Positions 1 to 13,109 of a stretch of 64,000 bases of DNA are shown piece after piece; position 1 is the stretch's first letter, and every line of letters starts with the position of its first letter. The notes beneath the pieces were generated by a model. The model was not told where the DNA came from. It ran no database searches and worked only from the letters and a program-made list of their open reading frames with translations. The DNA is taken from contig NC_064549.1 of the NCBI RefSeq assembly GCF_023856365.1, forward strand, positions 9,689,608-9,753,607, in the 5' to 3' direction. This DNA is from Brienomyrus brachyistius (taxonomy: Eukaryota > Chordata > Actinopteri > Osteoglossiformes > Mormyridae). The translations under genes and the position numbers were made by a program.

Positions 1-2408
1 TTTTGAAATTTCTTTATCTGAAACTACACCTGCTTTTCTTAAAAAAAAAAAAGTTGAAAAGCAACAGGGTTTTGTTTTTTTTTTTTTAATGAAGGTAATC
101 TTCATCTCCACATCATCCAAGAATATGAATGTATTGGAATACATGAGTGTATCAGTAATTGCTTGGTCACACACAACAGCGTTTCCATTGCCACAGGTGC
201 TGCTGTAGTAAAAAAAATGAGCAGATTAGACTAAATGGAATCAAATGTGACAGCAGGAATTCAGCTAGAAGCCAAATATTTTAGGTTAAGCATACTTCCT
301 CTCTTCCGTAGACTTAATTATGGAATTATATAGCATTAGTTTAAGTTTGTTTTCATTGCATCATTTTCTGTGCATCATTAGAGAATTACTATTTCTGGAG
401 TATTAGTTAACCTTTTATTAGTGAAGGCATTATCTTATCATTGTCATTTTCATAATTTGCGTGTGACATATGAAAAAACAATAAGGATTAATAACTGGTA
501 ATGCCGTAAGATTTTAACTATTTTGTCACACAAATGCCACCACATCACAGATGTTGTCACAGTAGATTTTTATTACCCTGCTTGTGGAAACGGCAGGATT
601 CAATCATCGCATATTATAGGAGGACTGGGCTGGCATACGAGATGAGGCTCCCACTCGGGACTGAATACACGCCATGACAACCACAACAACTAATCAAGCA
701 ATTGGCTTCCTCTGCTGAGATAGGAGGTAAAAGTCCTCAGCTCAGGGAGCCGAGCGATGTCTTGCTATGGCCCCAGAGGGAAGCACCACAACTGTTGGAA
801 ATACACACATTCTCTGGGCTGTTTGCCCTGCTAGTCCTCATGCTGCTTGTATCATAACAGATCTCTTCTACGGTAGCTGTGCGAAATTTTACCACGGAAG
901 CTGTACTGGCCTGTTTGTGGGAAGGGTCTGGTCACTTTGTGGTATCTTGGACCCGTTTTGAGTCGAGACAGAGCGGAGAGTGTGTGACGTGCTCTGATTA
1001 GGACGGCTAGAGAGATCCACGGGCGGGGATGAGAGATGGCAGTAGGGGCATTATTTGGGCACGTGTGTGGTGATGGGTTTATGCAAAAGCATGGAAAAGA
1101 TTGAGAACAAAAGACCGGATGTTTGCTGTAAGAGTGAAGAAAAAAAACACACTGGATGCTGGATCTGGGCAGGAGACTAGAACAGAAATCAGTTTTTTTG
1201 GACTGGTGATACGGTACAGGTTAGTGTCAGCGCTGGGTGTTACTACCCCAGACAGCCACACAACATAAAAATCGGCTGTTTCTTCTTCTGGGAACCAGGG
1301 TTTCTCTTTCTACTGAACCATATATTTCCACATTTTCCTGTAAACTCACTAAAAATTGAATCATTTTATCACTGGAGGTCACATTTATGGCTACAGCAAT
1401 GCCACTTGATCATAAAGGTCTTATACTGAGCTTGAAAAGGACAATTGATTACTTACGTTATCTGTGATAAAGAGGTCAGCAGGTTTGTATTCTTTTCTGT
1501 AGTGGAGACTGTAGCATCTTAGCATTGCAGATGCATTCTTATCACACTTAATATCAACCATTTCTTCCGCATACGCTAAACACGTTGCAGGAAAGCCACC
1601 GACTAGCCATTCCGATCCCTTACTTGTCGGTTTTTCCCTTAGTTGTTTATTTCATCCAACTCTGACAGTTAGCGGCATCCCAGCAGTTTATGCAACACAC
1701 ACATCTCTGAAACCTGCTTCACCATAACAGTGTGGAATAACCCACCTGCGGCGCTGGCTGAATGGTGCATCGCTACGCCTGTGCTGGGCACGATTCAAGC
1801 GGTCCGCGTCAGTGCCAGGGGGCACAATCAATTGGTGCCTTTGTTAAGGCTCTTCACAGTGCTGTAGGTGCGATCTGGGCAATTGTCATCCTGGACACTT
1901 ATACATAGGCAGTCAATTTCATCAACTCAGAGCCCAGTGCAGCTGAATCCAATTAGAATGAATGGTTTTCTAGAAGCTATCATTTTTGGACACGACGTAA
2001 TATTACGTTATTAATGGTTGTGTGATAATTTGCTGCGTTATTATAACTAAAATGCAGGATGATCACAGTAATAAATCCGAAAATCTTAGATCGCGTTAGA
2101 TTTACTTAATTTTTAACTAGCTGTCTAGTTTCTTTTCCAAATATTATCATATTAACAGCTTGTATCACAAATCTAAAATGCCATGGTCCACAAATACTGG
2201 AATGATTGCCTCATGCAATCATTCAAATAGATCAGTCCCCAGAAATGAGCAGCGTGAATGTGATTTTCACGTGTTGAGTTGCTGGTGTGCTGATCGTGAG
2301 CGCGCTTCGCTTTGTAATGATGCTTCACCCTCACAAATCGGACAATCAATGATGTGGGGACATGAGACAGTCGAGTGATATGTCAGTGCTGTAAATGGCA
2401 TCTCGTCT
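1..2408. other. intergenic / upstream region of the first GPCR gene
   Basis: I see no coding exon here. The region is AT-rich with short A and T runs near 40-90. Around 1750-1810 there is a weak tRNA-like stretch (ctggctgaatggtgcatcg followed about 30 bases on by gattcaagc), which could be a decayed SINE head but is too diverged to call. Small ORFs, such as the one at 2160-2378, show no family resemblance. The promoter or a 5' non-coding exon of the receptor at 2409 would be expected here, but I cannot place either one. Confidence 0.5.
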
Positions 2409-3578
2409 ATGACTATGTCGCCCCCTACAGGACTCACTGATCAATGCGTGACAATGGATGTGCTGCTTGGTCGAGCAAACATAACAGCCTCCCTGAACAA
2501 GAGTGACCCCTTAGACATGTTCTCAGGCCTGCAATTGCTCTTGCGCCTCAAGCCGGTCTTTGTGCCTCTCTACTGCCTCCTGGTGGTCGTGGCCTGCATG
2601 GGCAACGCCTTCCTGCTGGCCTGTATCCTCGGTGACAAGAAGCTGCACAACGCCACCAACTTCTTCATCGGCAACCTGGCGGCAGGCGACCTGCTGATGT
2701 GCCTCAGCTGTGTGCCCCTGACCGCCTCATACGCCTTCGACGCCAAGGGCTGGGCGTTTGGCCGGCCGCTCTGTCACCTGGTGCCCTTGCTGCAAGCAGC
2801 CACTGTCTTTGCCTCTGTGCTCTCCCTCACCGCCATCGCCGTGGACCGATACGTGGTGGTGGCCTACCCAGTCCGGCAGCGGATTTCGCTGCGGGCTTGT
2901 GGGGCCGTGGTGCTGGTAGTATGGGCCCTATCTCTGCTGCTCGCTGCCCCACCTTCCCTACATACACGTTACGTGGATCTGAGGCCCAGCGGACTAGAGC
3001 TGGTGGTGTGTGAGGAGTTCTGGCCAGGCCCCAGGCGACTGCGCCTCCTGTACTCCTGCCTCATGCTCTTGGCCTCCTACATGATCCCTCTGCTGTCCGT
3101 CTGCATCTCCTACTGCGCCATCACGGCCCGCCTCCGCCAGCGCTCCCTCCCCGGCGCGCCCCTGCACAGCCAGCACCGCTGGAACCGCAAGCGCCGCAAG
3201 ACCTTCTCCCTGCTCGTGGCCTCCGTGCTCGCCTTCGCCCTCTGCTGGCTGCCGCTGCAAGTGCTCAACCTCCTCCTGGACCTGGACAGCGAATTCCACA
3301 TCGTGGGTAAGCGCTACGTGAATGTGCTGCAAGTGTGCTGCCACCTCGTGGCGATGAGCTCCGCCTGCTACAACCCCTTCATCTACGCCTCGCTGCACAG
3401 CAAGGTCCGGCTGCACCTGCGAGCGCACATCTGCCCACAGCGTCAGCCCGGTAGTCTGGCCGCCCTGCGCACCTCCCACCACAATGCTACGTGCCTCAGC
3501 CTTGTGTCTGAACCCCTTACCAAGGAGGGCCAGGAAATTCCCAGGCCCTCCACACCAAATCCCTCTAGGACCCAGTAG
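2409..3578 (+). CDS. prlhr: prolactin-releasing peptide receptor-like GPCR (PRLHR/GPR10 family)
   Basis: A complete 389-residue class A GPCR in one exon. It matches the PRLHR/GPR10 family, plasma-membrane receptors for the RFamide peptide PrRP that act in neuroendocrine signalling. Visible features: N-glycosylation sites NIT (24-26) and NKS (30-32); TM1 about 50-75; TM2 with LMCLSCVPLTASYAF (96-110), followed by the family-typical GWAFG; Cys122 and Cys201 for the conserved disulfide; intact DRY at 146-148; the PRLHR-like CEEFW in ECL2 (201-205); CWLP in TM6 (279-282); and NPFIY in TM7 (322-326). Met1 is the first ATG of the frame. Met16 at 2454 is an alternative start, because a pyrimidine-rich acceptor-like cccctacag lies just before it. 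Fish carry several PRLHR paralogues, and I cannot tell which subtype this is (a prlhr2-type copy is plausible). Its base composition is much more GC-rich than its surroundings, as expected for a real coding exon. Confidence 0.85.
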   Translation: MTMSPPTGLTDQCVTMDVLLGRANITASLNKSDPLDMFSGLQLLLRLKPVFVPLYCLLVVVACMGNAFLLACILGDKKLHNATNFFIGNLAAGDLLMCLSCVPLTASYAFDAKGWAFGRPLCHLVPLLQAATVFASVLSLTAIAVDRYVVVAYPVRQRISLRACGAVVLVVWALSLLLAAPPSLHTRYVDLRPSGLELVVCEEFWPGPRRLRLLYSCLMLLASYMIPLLSVCISYCAITARLRQRSLPGAPLHSQHRWNRKRRKTFSLLVASVLAFALCWLPLQVLNLLLDLDSEFHIVGKRYVNVLQVCCHLVAMSSACYNPFIYASLHSKVRLHLRAHICPQRQPGSLAALRTSHHNATCLSLVSEPLTKEGQEIPRPSTPNPSRTQ

Positions 3579-3833
3579 CTTTCTTGTTGGCCCTAGAGTA
3601 GCCCCCAGAATGTAGTTGTGGTGTTGCGTAAACTACAGACAGCATGCATAGACCACCAGGAAGCAGCCCCACAGGCTTCACAGTTTTGTTGTGTAGACCA
3701 CAGCACAGTTTTACCCATGGATTCTTTTCCCCCTCGATCCTGGCTGTTTTCTTTCCTTGGCTATTAAATGTTATCACAGGAAGGTGATCTCCATCTCACA
3801 TTTTTCCAAACCTCGAGAGACACTTAGGCTTAA

Positions 3834-3853
3834 CCCCCCCCCCCCCCCCCCCC
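3834..3853. repeat. poly-C run (20 C)
   Basis: An uninterrupted run of about 20 cytosines in the 3' flank of the receptor gene. A G run lies at about 4009-4023 and a T run at about 4142-4163. Such runs recur through the window and are prone to length error in assemblies. Confidence 0.9.
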
Positions 3854-3869
3854 AGGATTATACGCCATG

Positions 3870-3875
3870 AATAAA
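3870..3875 (+). terminator. candidate polyadenylation signal of the prlhr-like gene
   Basis: An AATAAA hexamer lies about 290 bases after the receptor stop codon on the same strand. An ATTAAA near 3764 is an alternative. Neither is supported by transcript evidence. Confidence 0.35.
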
Positions 3876-4299
3876 ATGCTTCTCTCTCTCTGCCTGCAGT
3901 CACAGTCGGAGAACAGTTTGTAACAGAAATAGGCCACTGTGCAAGCGGTGATTCTCAGAAGGAGGTGACAATTACCGTTTAGCACTGGGACTCAGATTGA
4001 TGTGCTGGGGGGGGGGGGGGGGGGCACTCTTCCCTTCGCTTGAATAGCCTATCAACAGCTTTTACAACCGGGTTATATTTGGAAATTAAAAATACCTTTG
4101 CAAAAGCTCCAAAGTACACAAGACTAAAATCCAAATCAGTGATTTTTTTTTTTTTTTTTTTTTACACCAGATGTGACCGTGGCAGTCAGGGATACATGGG
4201 GTTATAGGTTCTCAATCCTGATTTTTGAGTTATTTTATAAGCGATTCACATATGTGAAAAATATATCGTTATATACATAAGTGAGGATTTCAGAATTGT

Positions 4300-4495
4300 G
4301 GGATGCGCTGGCTCAGTGGGTAGTGCTGTGGCACACTTTTAGGTTGTGGGTTCAAATCCCAAGTCCCATGAGAGTGCATGTTTGTGCAGTATCACGGCCT
4401 GGCACCCCATCCAAGGTGCACCCATACCTTGTTCCCTGAGCTGCCTCAGACAGGCTCCGGGTCCTCTGACCAGAGCCCAGTCTGTAACAGAACAT
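4300..4495 (+). mobile_element. tRNA-derived SINE, sense orientation
   Basis: The copy starts with a tRNA-like head. A box-A-like tggctcagtgggtagtgctg is followed by a box-B-like gggttcaaatccc. The body ggcctggcaccccatccaag is shared with other copies in the window. It is diverged, and I see no clear target duplication. Family name not assigned. Confidence 0.65.
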
Positions 4496-6371
4496 CATGA
4501 ACTTTTTGTTCTTTTTCCATTATTTGTCAGACTGAAATTTAATTTATGTTGAGAGCATTTGAAACCTCGTGTTAACCATTGTCTCTTAAGTATTACCTAA
4601 GGAGTGCCAGGGGAGGGAGGGAAGTTATGAAAGCACATTATTAAACCAAACGACAACAGTGTGAACTAAAAAATCGAATCAAAACAATCAAAATGGAGTC
4701 CACAGTCCCGCTTTTGTCAATATCAGTGTTTTACCTGGAGCTAATGTTGCTTGTTCTTCTTATCACAGTGTTCTCATGCTTAATTAGTTCCTGCTCCCTG
4801 TGGGTCTGCAGTTCTAAGATACGCACTGCAGGTAATTTTTCTGCCAATTAAGTGGCCTCCACAGCAGAATACTCAAGCATATGTGTCCTCATGTTTAACT
4901 GTAAAATCAGACTTATACATGGGCAGCGACCGGAGAATATACCAAGACTACTTTTCCAAAATCATGTTTCTGAAGAAGCTTTTGATTTAACGGTAAACGC
5001 TTGTCTTTGGTACTGGGCATGGAAACATAATTTCAATCTCAAGTGCGAGGCTATAAAAAAGTTAATCAATTGAACTTTGATAAAATATTTATACTGCTGT
5101 CGTCACATAAACGTTTTGTATATTTCTTCGCTGGAATAACATGAAACAACTGTCCTTTCTGAGAGGATGTGACAATTAGTAACAAAAACAGCAACCACAC
5201 TTTCAGAGTATACTGTACATATAAGGAGTATTCAAATTTGTATTTGATTTAAAATATATGTACATAAAGCAAGGAATACACCTACCTTACAGTGTTTACT
5301 CATCACAATAATAAACATGCCACTAGCAAGCTTGAAGACCAAGACAGAATGTTCTGGAGAAACACTGTCTACATGGTTGCAGGGAGTTGACATTTTGTGA
5401 TGGCAGTTAACAACGATAACAATGTTTATTGTATTCTTTGTAAAGCATGGGCATTTATTTATCGTTTAATGAACGATTTATTCATCGTTACAATCCTGTT
5501 GTTTTGTCTCTGCAAACTGATGCATGCATGCTTTTCTGGAAGGAAAAAAAAAAAGTTTCCATTTCCATTCTACCTGGATCGCGGGTGGAATTTGTGTTCT
5601 AAAAAAAAAGTCCGAAAAAGAAAACTAGTCAGCAGTTCTGTCTGGTTCCAATGAAATAAAAATGGGCTTTTTGTAGGTGGAATTCTTAATGTGAAAAGTA
5701 TTTTCAAATGCTTCGTCTGCCAGTCACTCACAGGCTCACTCAGACATTTTGGATGGTGGAAAATGGATTTTACAAAGTTTCAATACAGACATGTTGCAGA
5801 ATGGAGTAGCTGCCTCACGGTGCACAGTGTTAGAGATGAAAGACTCGGAGTAGCCTTTTAATGCCTTTCAACTGCACACAGAACCACTGGATCCATTAGA
5901 TAAGGTCAGACACACAGATATTAACACACACAAGTTGGCTTTCTCCACATTTTGTCTTTACTTCCAAACCGTATATTTTTAGACTTGAATTTATATGTTA
6001 GCATTTGTGAGATGCTGTATTATGTGAGACTAGTATATGTATAAATATAGCCTTGTTAAAGTGAATAAACTTGCTAAATTTAACTGATTGTTGTGTCTTT
6101 TAATTACTGGAATGGAGTCAGCACATACATTTGAAAATGTAAGTTCGTAAAAAAAATAGCATTCATTTAAATATACATTTATAAACATTTATTTATATCT
6201 AAGTGATGAAAAATATATATATGCATGCCTGGCTGAAGATGTATTATAATGTTAGGGTATTTTGTAAAACTGAAACTTTGACCACCTTTAATTATGCTCA
6301 CTATATTAAGTGACTGTCATTTTGGGAACCACCCACACCTTGCCTACTGTAATGTAACTCAAGACCACAAG
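4496..6371. other. intergenic, no gene seen
   Basis: AT-rich sequence between the SINE and the solo LTR. The small ORFs at 4852-5073 and 5397-5654 are short, AT-driven and resemble no family I know. Confidence 0.5.
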
Positions 6372-6661
6372 TGTCACGCCCAGCTCGTACGATCCTCGTG
6401 TGTGCCACGCCCCCCTGATTATCCACGTGTGCTTCCCTGATCGTACTCAGCTGTGTCTAGTTACTTTGCTTCGTCTTGTGTATTTAAGTCCAAGTCTTGT
6501 CTGTATCCCTTGTCTGTCATTGATGATGTTAGCGTCTTTGATGGTTCCTGATTCCCGCAACCCTCCATTAAATCCCCGTTTTGTTCCATACTCCGCCTTC
6601 CTGCCTAATCCTTCCTGCCCGCCTGTCCGTTCGCCTTACCTGTTCCCCACCGATCGTCACA
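6372..6661. mobile_element. solo LTR with 5-bp target-site duplication
   Basis: The block begins TGTCACGCCC and ends GATCGTCACA, so it has the TG...CA termini of a long terminal repeat. It is flanked on both sides by ACAAG (6367-6371 and 6662-6666), a 5-bp duplication as expected from retroviral-type integrase. It holds a TATA-like tgtatttaag and, downstream, an attaaa polyadenylation-like hexamer, which fits an LTR promoter and R region. No internal gag or pol is present, so this is a recombined solo LTR (290 bp). Family not assigned. The 86-96 residue ORF inside it is not a gene. Confidence 0.7.
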
Positions 6662-9600
6662 ACAAGTCATTTGACAAGGTGCCGGAATGAATATATTCTA
6701 ATAAACTCGCAGCAGATAAAAGTTTAAGCAATCAAGGCAACCAAAAGTCGGACTTTTACTCATGGTCATCATTGTCTTCTTTTTTCTGACTGGCTGCAAT
6801 CAAACTATGTCCCTTGTTTCAGTGTCTTGGTTACACATTCTGAATGTTTCAGAGAAAGCTGAGCAAATGATTTAGAAACACATCTAAGAAATAAGATCCT
6901 TGTTTTAATCTGGATTAGTCTGCTGTTTTAGTGGCCTACAAACTCTCACATTGAATATAAAAATTCCATCAACGCATTTGGTAGCATTATGTACAATAAC
7001 CAAGTCATCAGCATTATCATTTACGTCTGAGGAACTGCGTTGGTACTCAAACACACACACACACACCTGTTTCTGCAAACTTGTTAAAACTGGGTGGCAA
7101 ACGATGCATTCAGGGATGTCGATAATGTAGAACAACGAGAAAAGGGATGGAGACACTTCTAAATGTAAATCATGCCCACTCTCTTGTCTGGTCCTTGAAA
7201 CACTCCACATAAAGGAAAACAAAGCCACTTACGATACAAGCACCAAACATCGTATATTAGATGCATTAGTGTATCTTTTTGCTTTGAAACTCTCCTTAAT
7301 CAGCCATGCATATGGTAAATGTTTAATTAAGCAGTTCAATTATAAAATACAACACAACAGTACACCAACTGGATCCAAGTCTGCAATCTACTGATTATAG
7401 GTAAGAAAAGAAAGTGTTACAGTTTTGATTTTATAATTTAGTTTTTATGCGCAAATTATTTTCAATTTCCGCTTGAAATTCAATTTTACGTTGGTTAGTT
7501 TTCGGTGCAGTTTTTTTAAAGATACATTTTTATTTCGGTTTTATATATTTTAGTTTTGGCTTAAGTTTTCGTAATTTTATTTCTAGCAATAGACTGAAAA
7601 TGAACACATCCTGCATTAATACACGTACAGAGCACATTATGTACTAATGTCCTAAAATACAATGTATGCACATGTATTTTTTAAAATGTCGTTTGTTGTT
7701 TTATTTCCATGAGTTTCGGAAGCAATATTTATCATTTTCATTTAGTTGTAGTAGTTTGTTTTATTTTCGGATCTTATTTTATTTACAAAAACATTATCCA
7801 ATACTTTAGTTTTCGTTAACAATAACGCTGAAACTAACTACAGAAATAAGGAAGATCAATCGACCGTGGCTCATGCGTTACATCTTTTTTAACACCTTCA
7901 GTATACAGTATGATTCTCTTACAGAGATCTCATCCTCTGGTTGTTGTAACCGAAATGATGGGTCATTCGGCCAGTCTAACATTTTAATACGTTGACTGGG
8001 GTGTTACTTACATAATTAATTCAGGAACGACACTGACGTGGAAGTGCAAGCTTTCAAATAAATACGGTGTCCTTCATTCAATCACACATTATGGGCTATT
8101 TACAGGCACTGATTTACCCAAATGACTTGTTTTTGCACTCTGAGAAGAACCCCCACGAGCACAAGGAGAAAACGCTAAAAAAAAAAAAACGCTAATAAAC
8201 GAAAAGTCTAGGTTTAAAATGAAAACGCATTCTTACGTTCCTCAGTTTACCCTCAACCCAGGCATATGACGCAGTTAAGGGGAATTGTGTCTAATTCCAG
8301 GCAGGTCTGAATAGTCACTCAGTGCTCAATGAGGCCTGGCTCATAATCGCTCCTCTTTGACTGACTGCAATATCAACGCACTATTACGGGTTATCATCCC
8401 TCAGCAGAGGGTCAAAGACGGAAAGACTCGCGTTCATCTTCATTTCCTTCAGCTAGACCGCATTAATTAAATGCCTTGCAAACATCCTTCCGTCGCGGCA
8501 AATGTCAGGAAGGTCCAACGAACATTCCAGGTGTTTGCTTTAATGCTATTGTTACCGTCAAGCTGTTGCTGCATTTTTAATATGGATTATCACTGTGGAT
8601 CCCATTTAGTACTTATTAACTGGGACAGAATTTAATTAGAACAGTCAAGTTTGGAGAAGGAAAATTCTATTAAACACTGAAAATCACAGCACTGCTTGTT
8701 AGAGTCGCACTCGACCTTCGTGAGGGATCAACAATGGTATTCATCTGATTATAAATAATACACAAACAGTATTATTTGCAAAGTTGTCTCGTGCCTCAAA
8801 TCTTCATTTTTGTAGCTCTTTGTCATTTGGTTGCAGGGGGTCTGTGCAACACGGCACAGACGTGGGGGGGGAGGAGGCAGGATAAATTAGTTATGAATGA
8901 TACAGTACAGAGAATCTGCAGGAAAACGTCTGCAAGCAGTCAAATCAAGTAAAAAAAAAAAAACGTCATACCTGATCATTCTGTATCAAATATTTTTGAA
9001 ATCATAATGCTTGGAACTGAACATAAGACCAACAAAATACAAATTAACGCAGAGCATCAAAAACATAAAAATTAGCCCCTGAACTGTAACCCCATTCACA
9101 AGTACGAAGGAGGTGGACTAAATACCTGAATAACAAAAAAAAAAAAAAAAAAAAAAAACGTTGTGGGGGATAATAATGAGCGAGTCTTTTCTTGTCGCAG
9201 TTGTCATGGTATCGCCTTTGAATCTGATTGCATTTCACGAAACACAGCAAAGACGGCTCTCGTGTGCTACATGGTACTGCACATCCCATAAAAAACACAA
9301 GCAAGGAAAGACAAAAAAATATATATCTTGGTAAATGATGAATTATTTTAATTACTCTTAAACTACTGTGTTTTAAAATAAGAAAAATAATAAAATGTAA
9401 GCTTAGGGCTAAATTAAGCTATATACAAATCCCTCATTACTTTCTCTAGTGTAGTATAGTAGACAGACACATGTATGTTTTAGGTTTAAAAAGTTATACT
9501 ATATAATTATTACTGCAATGATTAGTTTATGTTCAAACTGTTCGTCAGAGTCCTCCATTTGCAGTCACAACCCAGTAGACCTTGGACATTCCAGATAACG

Positions 9601-11090
9601 GCTTGTTGCGGTAATCTGGTGAGATTTCGCCCTGTGCTTTATGAAGCGCCCCCCCGCAAGCTGGTTTGGCGGGATCAGCACGTCTTACATACCCTGTGGT
9701 CAAGCTGCTCCAGCAACAGTCAACAACAGAGTTGAAATCCAGTGGCTGTGCTGGTCACTCCGTGATACACAGAACACCAGCTGGCTGCTTCCTCTAAATA
9801 ACTCGGAGCTGCGTTTGGGTCATCGTCCCGTCGTAGGACCAAATTGGCTCCTATTCATTACTGACGCTCCAGATCCTCAGCTAGTCCAAAGGCGGCCAGT
9901 TTTATTGCTTCGTTAACCAGCACAACAATTTTCATCTGTGCTAACATAATGGCAAACGGGTTTTCTAATGACCAATTAACCTTTTAAAATGGTAAACTTG
10001 CATTAGCGAACACAACGTTCTTTTGAAACACGGGACTAATTGTTGCTTTTAATGGGCGTCTGTACACTTATGTAAATACTCCATTAAAAAACAGCAGCTT
10101 AACTATAATAGTCATTTACAACATTAACACACGTGTGTGTGTGTGCGTGTGAGTGTGTATATATATATACAATGTAAACAAGCAATTCTATGCACATTTT
10201 CATTTTAGTGTTGTACAGATAACTTGTGACAATAGGGAGATAAAATAAAATGCCGTTGACTTTGGCAAAATGCTACTTAATGAGTCACATTATTCAATTT
10301 TCACATACAAAATTGTGGCACAGGAAAGGTGTGCGCTGTTCTAGATAAAAGGTACTATGAAGTTAAAATTTAGTATGAAGTGTGTGCGTCGCACCTTTAT
10401 GCACATTGAGAACCTTGATTGTTTTCTTTATGAGGCTCAATCACAACTGCACCAGAAGCTGATTGAACAGAGGCCTGATTGCCTTTTACATAAACTCCAG
10501 TTCTGACTGTAAGCCTCACTTGGAAATCCAATTTGTATGTTTCATTTATAATCAGCACATATTATGACGCCCGTGTGCCATCCCCACTCTTCTAAAGGTA
10601 TGAATTTGGGCTCTGAGGGGGGTTTTAGGTCAAATGGGATGTGCTTTATTTCCCAACCAACAGTCTTTCTTAGTTAATTCATGTTGTCTGTGAGAAAAGG
10701 TGGCTGCAACTATATTTTCCAAATGAAATACAGCATGAGCCTGCAGAGACATGACTGCCACTCAAATTTACATTCAGAAGAAAGTTTGCTTGCGAGCTTT
10801 TTGTGTTTCAGCTCGGTTAGACACAGCTGGACGCCATCGTCAGGACAGAGAACGTTTATTGATTAAGTGCGGACACTGTCAATTCATAATCCCAGCAGAT
10901 GAAGAAATTCTCAAAGCGAAAATGAGCAGAGCCAACGGGATCAATGTCTTATTGTCCATGGACCCGTCGTCATAGATAGCAGAACCAAAATTACATCCTT
11001 CATTCAACATTCAACCATGACTTTTATCAGTAACACAAGTAGTATTCATTTGGTTGAAAATCATTTTACATACATTATTTGGTAATTTTG
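6662..11090. other. intergenic, no gene seen
   Basis: No exon or RNA gene recognised. It contains a short CA repeat (about 7050-7066), a run of more than 20 A near 9128-9158, and GT/AT simple repeats at about 10132-10170. The overlapping ORFs at 9529-9916 and 10681-10975 have no family resemblance and no splice context that I can support. Confidence 0.5.
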
Positions 11091-11304
11091 TGTAACTGTA
11101 CCTTTATAATGCATTCATATAACATTCATAAGCAGCATTTAAGTTTGCCTTAACATCCTAACATACCTTAACAGCTTTAATATACATTAATAACAAACAT
11201 TACATAGTAACAAACACACACATACACATATATATGCTGCTTATGAATGTTCTATGACTGCATTATAAAAGCATTATGAAGGTGCAGTTAATGTAAAGTG
11301 TTAC
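11091..11304. mobile_element. palindromic MITE-like element
   Basis: The left part (11091-11137) reads toward cattcataagcagcat. The right part (11234-11304) is its imperfect inverted complement: atgctgcttatgaatg onward, ending gtaaagtgttac. The element is non-coding and about 215 bp long. Terminal inverted arms with an AT-rich middle fit a non-autonomous DNA transposon; superfamily not assigned. Confidence 0.55.
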
Positions 11305-13096
11305 ACATTTTAGAAACAAAATATGTTTCTGATCTATCAAATTGTAATTAGGTCTATTCTTTTTCATACCTCTAAATATTGATTATTTTTCTGTAAACCC
11401 TCTGCCCACAGATGCATGTTCATTATCCTAATGATTTATATTAAATCTATTAGGTGAAAAATAAATTATACACGATTACCGATGCCTAATTTTCTAAAAT
11501 GATGGTAGAAAATGTCACCTTTTATCCAAAAATAAAAGAATTAATCAACAAACCTTGCTTAAAAACATTTCACGGCATGGCAATGAAATAATGACATATA
11601 ATTGTTCTATTTGTTCCTTGTTCTTTTAAACATTTCACATGTTACATTAAAGCACTGTCAGCAAAAAAACATCGAAACGTGTTCTCATCAGTAATTTCTA
11701 AAAAAATTAGCAAATCTTTGGATAAAAAATCAGGTTTGGCCAACAGATGATGTCATTAGATGAAATTCATACTGCAGTGCAAATAATTAAAGCATGTATT
11801 TGCGTCAAACTCATGTGCATTTCTATGAGACGGGTAGCGGGACAAGGATTAGCGTAACCAGGCTTTGTACCGTACAATGGGGTGTCTAAACCGAGACTAA
11901 ACCGAGGTTTACTGGGGTGGCAAAGAGGTAATATTTTGTTGACTTGGGGGGGATCTAGGTACATTTTGCCAATTGCAAGCGTCATCGGTGACACACCACT
12001 ATTAAGGGATCGAGGGGTTGGGCAACTCTGGGTTACACAATTAAATGCTATATATTTCTATATATAATACTCTATATTTCATTTTTATTTTTTGGTGAGA
12101 GGTGGCAGCTGGGGTGGCTAGCCCATACCCCAGCCCCCGACCCCCTTCCAAAGGGCAGCCCCTTTAATACCTCACGTCCCAGGCAATTCACATGTTTCTG
12201 GGCACAAATCAAGAAATTCAGGCCTATTGTCAATGTCCACAGTGGCCGCAGGCAAAAGAATAAAGATTAACAAGTGAATGCGATAGATGAATAATTCTGT
12301 TCTGTATTTTCATGAATATGTATGAAATTTACACAATTTACATAAGTCATAAATGTATGAGCATGTGAATACAGTTTACCATTATTCCCTCAGAAGCAGA
12401 AAATATGTGCCAGACCAGGTACCAGCAGAGGCATAGATGAGGTGCAAAGCTCAGAAAAGGTTTGGTGATCATGAACACGCATTAATCTGCTTGATTGTTA
12501 AATCATGACGTTTGAATCACATGACAACACTGTTTCCAAGGCCAACCCAGTTTCTGTCGTTAAGTATTTTAATTGATCTGAAACAAAAAAACAAAAAAAT
12601 CTGATGAATTGTCATTATACCTCTTTCCATGCAACAGGAAAGAGAAGAGGAAGTGGCTATGTAAGCTAAACAGCTGTTTTTCACAATATTTTCATGTTTA
12701 GGAGTGTAATGATATACAAAATCCACAGTTTAGTACAAACCTCGGCTTTGGGTTTACGGTTTGATACAGTTTTGACGCAGCAGGGTAACACAGTTGGGAA
12801 AAGTTATAAACCAAAGGTCATGTTGCAATTGACGTCTGAATAACAAGATATGACGTCATAATAATCATGACAAATTAAATCCCATACTCTCTGCTGCCGA
12901 GTATGGTCACCTATCTGTAGCTGAATTTGCTTAAATGCCACGGAGAGATGAACTGTTTCTGCCTAGCCCCAGTAGTTCACAAACTCGGATGACATCGTCT
13001 CCAAAAATTTAGCACTGACTGTAACCAACATTAACCATTAAAAAGCTCACAGCTACAATTAGGCTAGGTTTCAGGCTAGCATTCAGCATAGGCTTC
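11305..13096. other. intergenic, no gene seen
   Basis: AT-rich sequence without recognisable exons. The segment around 11840-12200 (ggtttactggggtggcaaag through tggggtggctagcccatacc) looks like a decayed dispersed repeat, but I could not find its ends or a second copy in the window. Confidence 0.4.
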
Positions 13097-13109
13097 CATG
13101 TTGAACATC

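Noticed and set aside
4300..4400. True tRNA gene
   Set aside because: Only box-A-like and box-B-like elements are present; the cloverleaf is not closed and the downstream body is SINE-like.
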